Shown here piece by piece: positions 24,872 through 32,045 of a stretch of 45,959 nucleotides of DNA. Positions within the stretch are counted from its first letter, which is position 1. Each line of letters opens with the position of its first letter. The translations under genes were made by a program, and so were the position numbers. The stretch comes from an uncultured Eisenbergiella sp. (lineage in GTDB: Bacteria; Bacillota; Clostridia; Lachnospirales; Lachnospiraceae): the NCBI GenBank assembly GCA_904392525.1, contig CAJFMW010000037.1:1-45959 (forward strand), read 5' to 3'. A model generated the notes under the pieces. That model was not told where the DNA came from. It saw nothing but the letters and a program-made list of their open reading frames with translations, and made no database searches.

Positions 24872-26106
24872 TATTCCGTGTATTTTTTTACCAGAAGGCT
24901 TGCGTTATGGCCGCCAAAGCCGAGGGAGTTGGTCAGCGCATAGGGGACCTCCTCCTGTACCGGCTCCTTACAGTAGTCCAGATCGCACTCCTCATCCGGT
25001 ATTCTGTATCCTACTGTAGCATGAAGATAATTTTCCTGCAATTCCTTGACACAGGTGATGAATTCCACAGCTCCCGCCGCTCCCAGCAGATGGCCGATCA
25101 TGGATTTGGTGGAATTAATATGCACATTTTTCGCATGATCCCCGAAGGCCAGCTTGATGGCTCTGGTTTCAAACAGATCGTTCAGTTTGGTTCCGGTTCC
25201 ATGCGCATTGATATAGGTCACTTCCTCCGGAGAAACGCCCGCATCCTTCATGGCATTCTCCATCGCCTTTGCCGCTCCTGCTCCGTCTTCCGCGGGAGAG
25301 GTAATGTGGTATGCGTCCGAAGAGCAGCCATAGCCAACCAGCTCCGCATAGATCTTCGCGCCGCGCGCCTTCGCATGCTCCAGTTCCTCCAAGATCACCA
25401 CACCGGCGCCTTCCCCCATAACAAAGCCGCCTCTTTCCTTATCAAAGGGAATAGAACAGCGCTCCGGATCATTGCTGCTGCTTAATGCGGTCAGAGCGCA
25501 GAAGCCCGCCACACCGATGGGCGTAATGCTGCTCTCGGCGCCTCCGGCCACCATCACATCCGCATCCCCGTACTGGATAGTGCGCATGGCTTCCCCGATA
25601 CAGTTGGTTCCGGTGGTGCATGCGGTCACCACATTGATGCTCTTTCCCTTCAGCCCGAACTGAATGGATACGTTTCCGGACGCCATGTTGCTGATCATCA
25701 GAGGCACCATAAGCGGGTTAATGCGGTTCGGCCCCTTCTCCAGGAGCTTGCTGTGCTCTCTCTCCATCGCCTGCAGGGAACCGATTCCGGAACCTACCGC
25801 AACGCCCACGCGCCAGGGATCTTCCTTTTCCATATCCAGTCCGGAGTCCTCCAGCGCCTCTTTTGTGGCAGCCACCGCATACTGGCAGAATGCTTCCATC
25901 CTTTTGGCCGCTTTGAAATCCATATAATTTTTGGCATCAAATCCCTTTACCTCAGCGGCAAGACTTGCCTTATATCCTTCCGCGTCAAATTTTGTAATCG
26001 GTCCGAAACCGATTTTTCCTTCCTTCACGCCATTCCAGAACTCTTCCACACTCAGTCCAAGAGGCGTAATCGCTCCCATCCCTGTCACAACAACTCTTCT
26101 GCTCAT
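24871..26106 (-). CDS. fabF: 3-oxoacyl-ACP synthase II
   Basis: A 411-residue elongating condensing enzyme. The start reads [17 protein letters not shown]. The active-site Cys is in [11 protein letters not shown], one His in [12 protein letters not shown] and the other in [15 protein letters not shown], so the Cys-His-His set is complete. The ATG at 26104-26106 has GGAGGAAGAA upstream. The 91-base gap to fabG shows no gene or hairpin of note. Confidence 0.96.
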   Translation of the reverse strand: MSRRVVVTGMGAITPLGLSVEEFWNGVKEGKIGFGPITKFDAEGYKASLAAEVKGFDAKNYMDFKAAKRMEAFCQYAVAATKEALEDSGLDMEKEDPWRVGVAVGSGIGSLQAMEREHSKLLEKGPNRINPLMVPLMISNMASGNVSIQFGLKGKSINVVTACTTGTNCIGEAMRTIQYGDADVMVAGGAESSITPIGVAGFCALTALSSSNDPERCSIPFDKERGGFVMGEGAGVVILEELEHAKARGAKIYAELVGYGCSSDAYHITSPAEDGAGAAKAMENAMKDAGVSPEEVTYINAHGTGTKLNDLFETRAIKLAFGDHAKNVHINSTKSMIGHLLGAAGAVEFITCVKELQENYLHATVGYRIPDEECDLDYCKEPVQEEVPYALTNSLGFGGHNASLLVKKYTE

Positions 26107-26197
26107 TTCTTCCTCCAAACTTGCCGTCTGCACCGCATATTCGCCGAAACGCATTCCTTCTTTTGTGCGCTTCTGTGCGCTTCACAACTCTCTTTAC

Positions 26198-26938
26198 TCA
26201 GATCGCCATGCCGCCGTCCACGGAAATCACCTGCCCGGTGATATAGGACGCTCCGTCTCCGGCCAGGAAAGCCACCAGCTCAGCCACATCCTCCGGATTT
26301 CCTTCCCGCTTCAGCGGAATGCGGGAAACCACCTCTTTTTTCGCTTCCTCCGGCATTGCCGCAGTCATGTCCGTGGAAATATATCCCGGCGCAACGGCGT
26401 TAACCGTCACATTCCGCGCCGCAAGCTCCCTCGCCACGCTCTTGGTCAGTCCGATCACGCCCGCCTTACTCGCCGCATAGTTTGCCTGCCCCGCATTTCC
26501 GAGAATACCGGAAACGGAGGACAGATTGATGATTCTTCCTCCACGGAGCTTCAGGAAATTCCTGTACAGATGCCGGATGGTGTTGAAGGTTCCCTTCAGA
26601 TTGGTGTCGATCACCTCGTCAAAGTCGTTTTCCTTCATCCCTGCCACCAGATTATCTCTGGTAATTCCCGCATTGTTCACCAGGATATCCACCCGTCCGA
26701 AATCCGCAAGCACCTGCTTCATCATTTCTCCGCAGGCGTCGTAATCCGCAACAGAGCACTGATAAATCTCCGCCCGGCGTCCCATCGCACGGATCTGCTC
26801 CGCCGTTTCCTGCGCCCGTTCTTTGCTGCCATGATAGTTAATCGCCACATCCGCCCCTTTTTCAGCCAGCGTCAGCGCGATCTGCTTTCCAATTCCCCTG
26901 CCCGCCCCGGTCACCAGGGCCACTTTTCCTTCCAACAT
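26198..26938 (-). CDS. fabG: 3-oxoacyl-ACP reductase
   Basis: A 246-residue SDR enzyme of usual length. It has cofactor motif GAGRGIG (11-17), NNAG (88-91), catalytic Ser140 in INLSSVSG and Tyr154/Lys158 in YAASK. It reduces 3-oxoacyl-ACP with NADPH. The ATG at 26936-26938 follows GGAG at normal spacing; an ATG 12 bases earlier would overlap that site. The leader carries structured copy B, whose tail ends two to three bases before the ribosome site. Confidence 0.95.
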   Translation of the reverse strand: MLEGKVALVTGAGRGIGKQIALTLAEKGADVAINYHGSKERAQETAEQIRAMGRRAEIYQCSVADYDACGEMMKQVLADFGRVDILVNNAGITRDNLVAGMKENDFDEVIDTNLKGTFNTIRHLYRNFLKLRGGRIINLSSVSGILGNAGQANYAASKAGVIGLTKSVARELAARNVTVNAVAPGYISTDMTAAMPEEAKKEVVSRIPLKREGNPEDVAELVAFLAGDGASYITGQVISVDGGMAI

Positions 26939-26949
26939 TTTAATCTCCA

Positions 26950-27107
26950 TTCCGGAGCGTAGCAAAGCTCTGCTTTGCCGCGACGGGGCGAAGAGAAATC
27001 GCGAATGCGATTTCTCTTCTGCCATCAAAGCAATTTGTGACGCTCCGGCACATAATTGCTGCAAAGCTTCGCTTTGCTGTAAAAAATAAGCCATCAGGCT
27101 TATTTTT
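26950..27107 (-). repeat. Structured intergenic element, copy B
   Basis: Same order as copy A. H1: AAAAATAAGCC / GGCTTATTTTT (27082-27092 / 27097-27107). Extra hairpin GCAAAGC / GCTTTGC (27061-27067 / 27071-27077). H2: 27030-27039 / 27049-27059 with one bulged base and loop 27040-27048. H3: 13-bp perfect stem 26990-27002 / 27007-27019, 4-base loop. Extra hairpin GCAAAG / CTTTGC (26962-26978). Tail CCGGAGCG (26952-26959) is complementary to H2 loop bases 27041-27048. Two H3 base pairs differ from copy A by compensatory changes. It leads into fabG. Confidence 0.75.
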
Positions 27108-27114
27108 CACACTA

Positions 27115-27141
27115 CCTCCTCATTGCCGCCCGCAGCGGCAA
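27115..27141 (-). repeat. Hairpin plus Shine-Dalgarno-like sequence after fabD
   Basis: TTGCCGC / GCGGCAA stem (27123-27129 / 27135-27141) followed after two bases by AGGAGG on the minus strand, 24 bases after the fabD stop. The AGGAGG is followed only by GTG-TGA, so no gene starts here. It looks like a displaced copy of the hairpin-ribosome site unit seen before fabD. Confidence 0.6.
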
Positions 27142-27164
27142 CAAACCAACGATTCCATGGTGCT

Positions 27165-28070
27165 TTACAGCTTCTCCAGGTCCTCTACATGTTCCACATT
27201 CTTAACGGTCACATTCTTATCGATCCTGCGCATGAAGCCGCTGAGCGACTTTCCGGGGCCGATTTCAATGAAGGTATCCACGCCGTCCGCAATCATGCGC
27301 TCCACGCACTGCTGCCAGCGGACAGGAGAGGAAACCTGCTTCACCAGAAGCTCCTTGACAACAGAAGGATCCTCCACATAATCCGCGGTCACATTGGACA
27401 GGTAGGGAAGCTGAATGCTCTGTATGTCAATTGCTTCCAGCGCTTCCGCCAGCCGCTCTCCCGCTCCTTTCAGAAGGGGCGAATGGAACGGTCCGCTGAC
27501 CTTCAGAGGAATACAGCGCTTTGCTCCTGCTTCCTTCATCTTTTCCGCAGCGCGGTCCACCGCTTCCTTTTCTCCCGTGATCACAAGCTGTCCCGGGCAG
27601 TTATAATTGGCCACGGAAACCTCTCCCGGCGTTTCCTCACAGAGCTTCTCCACCGTCTCATTGGGAAGTCCGAGCACCGCCGTCATCGCTCCGCCCACAG
27701 GAACCGCTTCCTGCATATAGATGCCTCTTTTGCGCACACAGGAGAAGAGATCCTCCTCCTTCATCACGCCAGCTGCGGCAAGCGCCGCATATTCACCCAG
27801 GCTCAGGCCTGCCGCCACGTCCGCCTTTATGCCCTTTTCTTCGATCGCCTTCATCAGCGCCACCTCCACGGTGAGCATTGCGATCTGGGTGTACTCCGTG
27901 ATGTTCAGCCGGTCATTCTCTTCGAAGCACAGCTCCTTCAGATTCAGTCCCGTGCTCTTTTCCGCAGTTTCAAACACCTCGCGGCAGATAGAAAAGGAGT
28001 CATAAAAGTCCTTTCCCATTCCCACATACTGAGAACCCTGTCCCGGGAAAATAAAAGCTGTCTTTCCCAT
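27165..28070 (-). CDS. fabD: Malonyl-CoA:ACP transacylase
   Basis: A 301-residue transacylase that loads malonyl onto ACP. FPGQGSQYVGMGKDF is at the N-terminus, the nucleophile motif GLSLGEYAAL holds Ser90, and the catalytic His is in VSGPFHSPLL near 198. Two ATG codons are adjacent (28071-28073 and 28068-28070); the second gives five bases from AGGAGG and is preferred. It probably begins a second fab transcript, because a terminator, a promoter-like sequence and an operator-like palindrome lie between it and fabK. Confidence 0.96.
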   Translation of the reverse strand: MGKTAFIFPGQGSQYVGMGKDFYDSFSICREVFETAEKSTGLNLKELCFEENDRLNITEYTQIAMLTVEVALMKAIEEKGIKADVAAGLSLGEYAALAAAGVMKEEDLFSCVRKRGIYMQEAVPVGGAMTAVLGLPNETVEKLCEETPGEVSVANYNCPGQLVITGEKEAVDRAAEKMKEAGAKRCIPLKVSGPFHSPLLKGAGERLAEALEAIDIQSIQLPYLSNVTADYVEDPSVVKELLVKQVSSPVRWQQCVERMIADGVDTFIEIGPGKSLSGFMRRIDKNVTVKNVEHVEDLEKL

Positions 28071-28075
28071 CATTA

Positions 28076-28104
28076 CCTCCTGACCTGCCGCCGCAGGGCG
28101 GCAT
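28076..28104 (-). repeat. Direct repeat copy 1: hairpin plus ribosome site of fabD
   Basis: A 29-base unit made of AGGAGG and a 7-bp hairpin TGCCGCC / GGCGGCA. This copy provides the fabD ribosome site. An exact second copy lies 87 bases upstream at 28163-28191. Confidence 0.85.
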
Positions 28105-28114
28105 TAAATTCCGA

Positions 28115-28161
28115 AAAGAACGGCGTCAGCCGTTCTTTGGCACGAATCCATGATTCGTGCC
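28115..28161 (-). repeat. Two adjacent 10-bp hairpins before fabD
   Basis: AAAGAACGGC / GCCGTTCTTT (28115-28124 / 28129-28138, loop GTCA) and GGCACGAATC / GATTCGTGCC (28139-28148 / 28152-28161, loop CAT) abut. Both are perfect. They lie between the two 29-base direct repeats. A 15-codon ORF (28104-28151) with AGGAGG eleven bases upstream begins in the second loop; I do not call it a gene. Confidence 0.75.
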
Positions 28162-28162
28162 G

Positions 28163-28191
28163 CCTCCTGACCTGCCGCCGCAGGGCGGCAT
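28163..28191 (-). repeat. Direct repeat copy 2: hairpin plus ribosome-site-like sequence
   Basis: Exact copy of 28076-28104, including AGGAGG. It is not followed by a recognised gene, only by a 15-codon ORF. Confidence 0.85.
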
Positions 28192-28200
28192 CCTATATAT

Positions 28201-28218
28201 TTTGAATTTCAAATTATA
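28201..28218 (-). promoter_or_regulatory. FabT-like operator overlapping a -10 box, upstream of fabD
   Basis: The palindrome TTTGAATTTCAAA (28201-28213) shares one base with TATAAT (28213-28218) on the minus strand. No good -35 is seen at 15-19 bases. The palindrome fits the TTTGA-N3-TCAAA core known for FabT, a MarR-family repressor of fatty acid genes in streptococci. The geometry equals that of the acpP promoter site. Confidence 0.55.
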
Positions 28219-28224
28219 TGTCTG

Positions 28225-28246
28225 AAAAAAATGCCGCAGATCCGGC
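28225..28246 (-). terminator. Intrinsic terminator after fabK
   Basis: GCCG-(6)-CGGC followed by ATTTTTTT in the direction of transcription, about 95 bases after the fabK stop. The region just upstream (28247-28329) can fold: a 9-bp stem GTCCTTTCA / TGAAAGGAC (28247-28255 / 28308-28316) around a 52-base interior, plus CCGC-AAAA-GCGG (28318-28329). It could be a plain 3' end or an attenuator. Confidence 0.65.
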
Positions 28247-28340
28247 GTCCTTTCAAGGCTCTCCGTTTCCCTGCAGTTGATATCCCTGCGGGCAGACACA
28301 CCCGAAATGAAAGGACTCCGCAAAAGCGGTATTTTTATAT

Positions 28341-29276
28341 TTATCCGGCGAAATCCGTTTTCAGAAGGGTACAGCCGTCCCGGACCACCTCTTCGATGAT
28401 CTCCTTACAGGTCTGCTCCTTCGTCACCAGTCCCGCGCACTGTCCGGCCATCACAGTTCCGTTCACCACGTCGCCGTCCATAACCGCCTTCCTCAGGGAA
28501 CCCAGAGTCAGATATTCCAGCTCCTCAAAAGGAGCTCCCTCCTTCTCCAGCTTCAGATATTCCCTGGTCATCTTGTTGCGGATCTGACGAACCGGATGTC
28601 CCGTGCTCATACCCGTCACTTCGGAATCGATATCGCGGGCTTTGATCACCTTCTGCTTATAGTTTTCGTGGACGACGGATTCCTTCGCCACCACGAAACG
28701 GGTTCCCATCTGAACGCCCTGCGCGCCAAGCATGAAGGAAGCGGCAAAGCCTCTTCCATCCGCAATGCCTCCGGCTGCGACAACCGGAATGCTCACCGCG
28801 TCCACAACCTGGGGAACCAGAGTCATGGTCGTCGCGGATCCGATATGTCCGCCGCTTTCCATGCCTTCAGCAACCACTGCGTCCGCGCCTGCGCGCTCCA
28901 TCATTTTCGCCATCGCAACGCTTGCGACAACGGGAATGACCTTCACGCCCGCCTTCTTCCACATATCCATGAATTTTGCGGGGCTTCCTGCACCTGTGGT
29001 AACGACCTGAACGCCTTCCTCCACAACGATTTTTGCGACCTCTTCCGCATTGGGATTCAGCAGCATCACGTTCACGCCGATCGGCTTGTCAGTCAGCTCA
29101 CGCGCTTTGCGCACCTGCTCTCTCACCACTTCCGGCGGAGCGCTGGCAGCCCCGATAATCCCGAGGCCGCCCGCTTCAGACACAGCGGCCGCGAGATGAT
29201 ATTCTGCAACCCAGGCCATTCCGCCCTGGATCACCGGATATTTGATTCCAATCAATTCCGTTAATGCCGTTTTCAT
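28341..29276 (-). CDS. fabK: Enoyl-ACP reductase II (FMN-dependent)
   Basis: A 311-residue flavoprotein that performs the last reduction of each elongation cycle. PVIQGGMAWVAEYHLAAAVSE at the N-terminus, EGMESGGHIGSATTM centrally (near 138-152, including the catalytic-region His) and VVAAGGIADGRGFAASFMLGAQGVQMGTRF are the FabK pattern. FabK replaces the triclosan-sensitive FabI in many Firmicutes. Its ATG overlaps the acpP stop by one base (TAATG), so the two are coupled. Confidence 0.95.
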   Translation of the reverse strand: MKTALTELIGIKYPVIQGGMAWVAEYHLAAAVSEAGGLGIIGAASAPPEVVREQVRKARELTDKPIGVNVMLLNPNAEEVAKIVVEEGVQVVTTGAGSPAKFMDMWKKAGVKVIPVVASVAMAKMMERAGADAVVAEGMESGGHIGSATTMTLVPQVVDAVSIPVVAAGGIADGRGFAASFMLGAQGVQMGTRFVVAKESVVHENYKQKVIKARDIDSEVTGMSTGHPVRQIRNKMTREYLKLEKEGAPFEELEYLTLGSLRKAVMDGDVVNGTVMAGQCAGLVTKEQTCKEIIEEVVRDGCTLLKTDFAG

Positions 29277-29509
29277 TACGCCTCGATGCCCTGTTCCTTC
29301 AGATAGTCCACAACGGAGCCAACCGTGGTCAGCTTCTCAAGCTCTTCCGCCGGGATCTCAACACCGTACTCTTCTTCCACAGCCATAACCAGCTCAAAAA
29401 GATCCAGAGAGTCTGCTCCCAGATCGTCCTTAAAGGAAGAATCCTCGGTAACCTCTACGCCTTCCAGATTCAGCTGTTCCTTGATGATTTCAATAACTTT
29501 CTCCAACAT
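29276..29509 (-). CDS. acpP: Acyl carrier protein
   Basis: A 77-residue acidic protein; the phosphopantetheine attachment site is Ser34 in [14 protein letters not shown]. It carries growing acyl chains for all fab enzymes downstream. The ATG at 29507-29509 has GGAG ten bases upstream; an in-frame earlier start would add a non-ACP extension. It is first in the fab cluster, 45 bases from the -10 box. Confidence 0.97.
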   Translation of the reverse strand: MLEKVIEIIKEQLNLEGVEVTEDSSFKDDLGADSLDLFELVMAVEEEYGVEIPAEELEKLTTVGSVVDYLKEQGIEA

Positions 29510-29542
29510 TTCTATTTCTCCTTTATTGTTTTTATAAGAAAG

Positions 29543-29583
29543 TTTGACATTCAAAGTATATTCTCTATGCTTTGATTTGTCAA
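29543..29583 (-). promoter_or_regulatory. acpP promoter with overlapping FabT-like operator
   Basis: TTGACA (29578-29583), a 17-base spacer and TATACT (29555-29560) form a near-consensus promoter. The palindrome TTTGACATTCAAA (29543-29555) starts at the last base of the -10, so a bound protein would cover the start of transcription. The palindrome matches the TTTGA-N3-TCAAA core of FabT sites; no FabT gene is in the window. The -35 also contains the TGA that would have ended full-length rsmI. Confidence 0.8.
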
Positions 29584-30396
29584 CCTCTTCTTTCCAAAAA
29601 ATACTGGTAGACCTCTCTGCGGCTGATTCCTCTGTCCTTCGCCACCCGCTTCATGGCCTCCTTCCGGTCAAATGCTCATTTCGGCAAAAGCCGCCTGCTG
29701 TTCCTGTTCCTTTTCCTGACGGCTTCTGCCTTCTATCACAAGCACATATTCTCCCCGCGGCTCCCGGGTTTCATAAAAGGCAAGCGCCTCCCGCAGTGTG
29801 GTGGGAAATACGGTCTCAAATTTCTTCGTCAGCTCCCGGCAGAGAGTGACCCGCCTGTCTCCCAGCGCCTCCTCCAGACTTTTCAGTGTCCGGATCAGAT
29901 GATGGGGCGCTTCGTAAAGGATGATCGTGCGCGTCTCCTCCTTCAGCTCTTCCAGAACGGCCCGAAGTTCCTTTTTATTGTCAAAGGGAAGAAAGCCTTC
30001 AAAGCAGAATCTCCGGGTGGAGAGTCCCGACAGGGTCAGTGCTGTGATACAGGCCGCCGGTCCCGGCAGCGAAGTCACTGTGATTCCTGCCTCCTGACAC
30101 ATTTTGACCAGCACCTCTCCGGGATCGGAGATCGCGGGCGTTCCCGCATCCGTGATCAGGGCGACGTTCTTTCCCTCCTGAAGGAGGCGGATGAGCTCAT
30201 GCCCCTTTTCCACCCTGTTATATTCATGATAGCTGGTCATGGGCGTATGTATATCAAAATGATTCAAAAGCCTGATGCTGTTTCTGGTATCCTCCGCCGC
30301 GATCAGATCCACACTCTGCAGAGTTTTCGCCACTCTCGGCGTCATGTCCCGCAGATTTCCGATCGGCGTGGCACACAAATAAAGCGTTCCCGCCAT
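29580..30396 (-). pseudogene. rsmI: 16S rRNA 2'-O-ribose C1402 methyltransferase, C-terminal deletion and frameshift
   Basis: The intact part (30396 to 29668, 242 codons) begins GTLYLCATPIGNLRDMTPR and contains the SAM-dependent catalytic domain (ITDAGTPAISDPGE, LPGPAACITAL, EGFLPF, LYEAPHHLIRTL). It ends EMSI-stop. In the next frame the typical RsmI tail follows at once: [20 protein letters not shown] then YQYFLERRG, ending at 29580. The joint and family length suggest loss of about 35 bases (3n+2). RsmI methylates C1402 in the ribosomal P site with RsmH. The truncated protein may keep activity, since only the small C-terminal domain is lost. GGGAGG precedes the ATG. Confidence 0.85.
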
Positions 30397-30482
30397 TTTT
30401 CCTCCCTGTCACTGCACAAAAGGCACGCGCGCCGAAGCCCACACGACGGATTTCCCGGAAGCGCTCCGGTCTCCAGTCATGG

Positions 30483-31984
30483 TCAGTTTTCTTCTTCGGG
30501 AAGCAGGCCGCCCTCCGTATACCGGTTGGCCGCGTTCCAGAGAATCCACTCCTCATAACCCGCGTCATAGACCGCCTGGATCTGCGCACGGATTTCCTCC
30601 GGGCCATAAGTGATATGCCCGTCCACCCAGGTCGCCGTGAAATCCTGCAGCCAGGGTCTCACCTGTGCGCGGATCTCTTCCGCAGGCTCCATCTCCTTCG
30701 GATCCGGAAGCTCTGTCTCCTCAGCTGCGGATACCGCTCCATTTCCGGATACGGCAGCCGCCTCCTGTGACACAGCGCCGCCGGTTTCAGCCGCTGCCTC
30801 CTGAGAAACATCGTTGCCGGATACGGCTTCCGTTTCCTGCGCAATATCATTTCCTGATACAGCTTCCGCCTCTTCCTCCGGCGCTTCCAGTCCCGCAAGC
30901 ACCCTTCTCGAAGCGCTCATGCTCCGGTAAATCGTCTCATAGGGCTGCGCGTCCGGAATGGCAAGTCCCAGATTGCCCGGACCATAATGAGAAGGATAGA
31001 CCATGGGGCTTATATAGTCAAGATATTTCGACATTTCATAATAATTCTGTCCCACCAGCGAAGCACCACCAGCGAAGCATCCAGCTCGCTGTCGATGACA
31101 ATTCCATACACATCCGCCGAGACGGGAATTCCCTGACTGTGCAGACGTTCGGAAGCATATTCCACAAATTCCGTGATGACAGCTTCCCTGCTCTTTTCTT
31201 CCGCCTCCGGACCGAAATCCACATTCTTCATTCCGCTGTCCGTAGCGAAACGGATATAATCAAACTGAATCTCGTCAAAACCGATTGCAACCGCCTCTTC
31301 AGCGATTTCAAGCAGATACTCCCAGACCTCTTCCTTGTAGGGATTTACCCAGGCCAGTCCCGAACTGTCCCGGAACAGATTGCCCGACTCGTCATGAAGC
31401 GCAAGATCCGTCCGGTTCTCCGCCAGAAAAGGATCCTTAAACGCCACAATGCGGGCGATCAGATAAATATCATGCTCCTTACACTTCTGAATCAGACCCG
31501 GCATGTCGGAAACCAGCTTTTTGGAGGAGCCGATTCCGGAAACCATAGGGGTATCCATCTCATAGACCACCCGGCCATCATCATTCTTCACGTCGATGAC
31601 CATGGTATTCAGTTCCGTCCGGTCCACCAGAGCGATCAGATCATCCATCCCGGAGGTTCCCGCCATGGCTCCGGTGACATAGATCCCCTTTACCTTTACG
31701 CGTTCTTCCTCGGGAAGAAGTCCTTCCTCTGAGGTGTCATTCTCAGAGACAGCATTGGGGGAACCAGCATTTTCTGAAATTCCGTTTCCTGAAATCATAT
31801 TTCCTGAAATACTGTTTTCGGAAACACCACTTTCTGAAATTCCGTTTTCTGATACCTCCGTGCCGTCCAGCACGCTGCCGGAGGTCTGTCTGGCATCATT
31901 TCCGCAGGCGGTCAGATAAGCGCCCGCAATTCCAATTCCCGCGGCGCAGATAGCTGCAGCCGCCAGATAAGCTCTTTTTTTCAT
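30483..31984 (-). pseudogene. DUF4015-type putative glycoside hydrolase lipoprotein, frameshifted by a 14-bp duplication
   Basis: With one 14-bp copy removed, 495 codons form one frame. There is a lipoprotein signal peptide (MKKRAYLAAAAICAAGIGIAG, lipobox LTAC), a Ser/Asn/Gly linker (about 35-85), then a TIM-barrel-like domain (VKGIYVTG, MVIDVKNDDG, PYKEEVWEYLLEIAEEA, FDEIQFDYIRFAT, VYGIVIDSELDASLV, then SPMVYPSHYGPGN). A second low-complexity insertion rich in AVSGND units is followed by PWLQDF and EEWILWNA. As written, the first frame stops at 31010 after unrelated residues, and the second half (from about 31055) lacks a signal. DUF4015 proteins are thought to act on surface polysaccharide; this is not proven. 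Confidence 0.85.
31052..31079 (-). repeat. Perfect 14-bp tandem duplication inside the DUF4015 gene
   Basis: CCACCAGCGAAGCA occurs twice head to tail (31052-31065 and 31066-31079). Removing one copy restores the frame DASLVGQNYYEMSKY, and the gene length then becomes a whole number of codons. Confidence 0.95.
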
Positions 31985-32006
31985 CTTAAGTTCTTTCTAA
32001 TTTATG

Positions 32007-32035
32007 ATAATACCTGATGCTTACGCAATTTTCAA
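32007..32035 (-). promoter_or_regulatory. Promoter of the DUF4015 lipoprotein gene
   Basis: TTGAAA (32030-32035), a 17-base spacer and TATTAT (32007-32012) on the minus strand, about 23 bases before the start codon and just after the trmN6 stop. Confidence 0.72.
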
Positions 32036-32045
32036 TAGCGTTTGC

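Noticed and set aside
27107-27120. AGGAGG followed by GTG-TGA, a start-stop arrangement
   Set aside because: Start-stop codons can act in regulation, but here it is more simply explained as a displaced hairpin-ribosome site unit; nothing else supports translation.
28126-28323. 65-codon minus-strand ORF between fabK and fabD
   Set aside because: It is made of the folded region and the hairpin repeats, has no ribosome site, and its translation changes character at each repeat. It is read-through of intergenic repeats.
28225-28329. A known riboswitch class before fabD
   Set aside because: I could not match the conserved cores of riboswitch or T-box classes I know, so it is reported only as a folded region with a terminator.
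30483-31055. Separate 190-residue gene downstream of the DUF4015 gene
   Set aside because: It has no signal peptide or ribosome site and becomes continuous with the upstream frame when one copy of the 14-bp duplication is removed.
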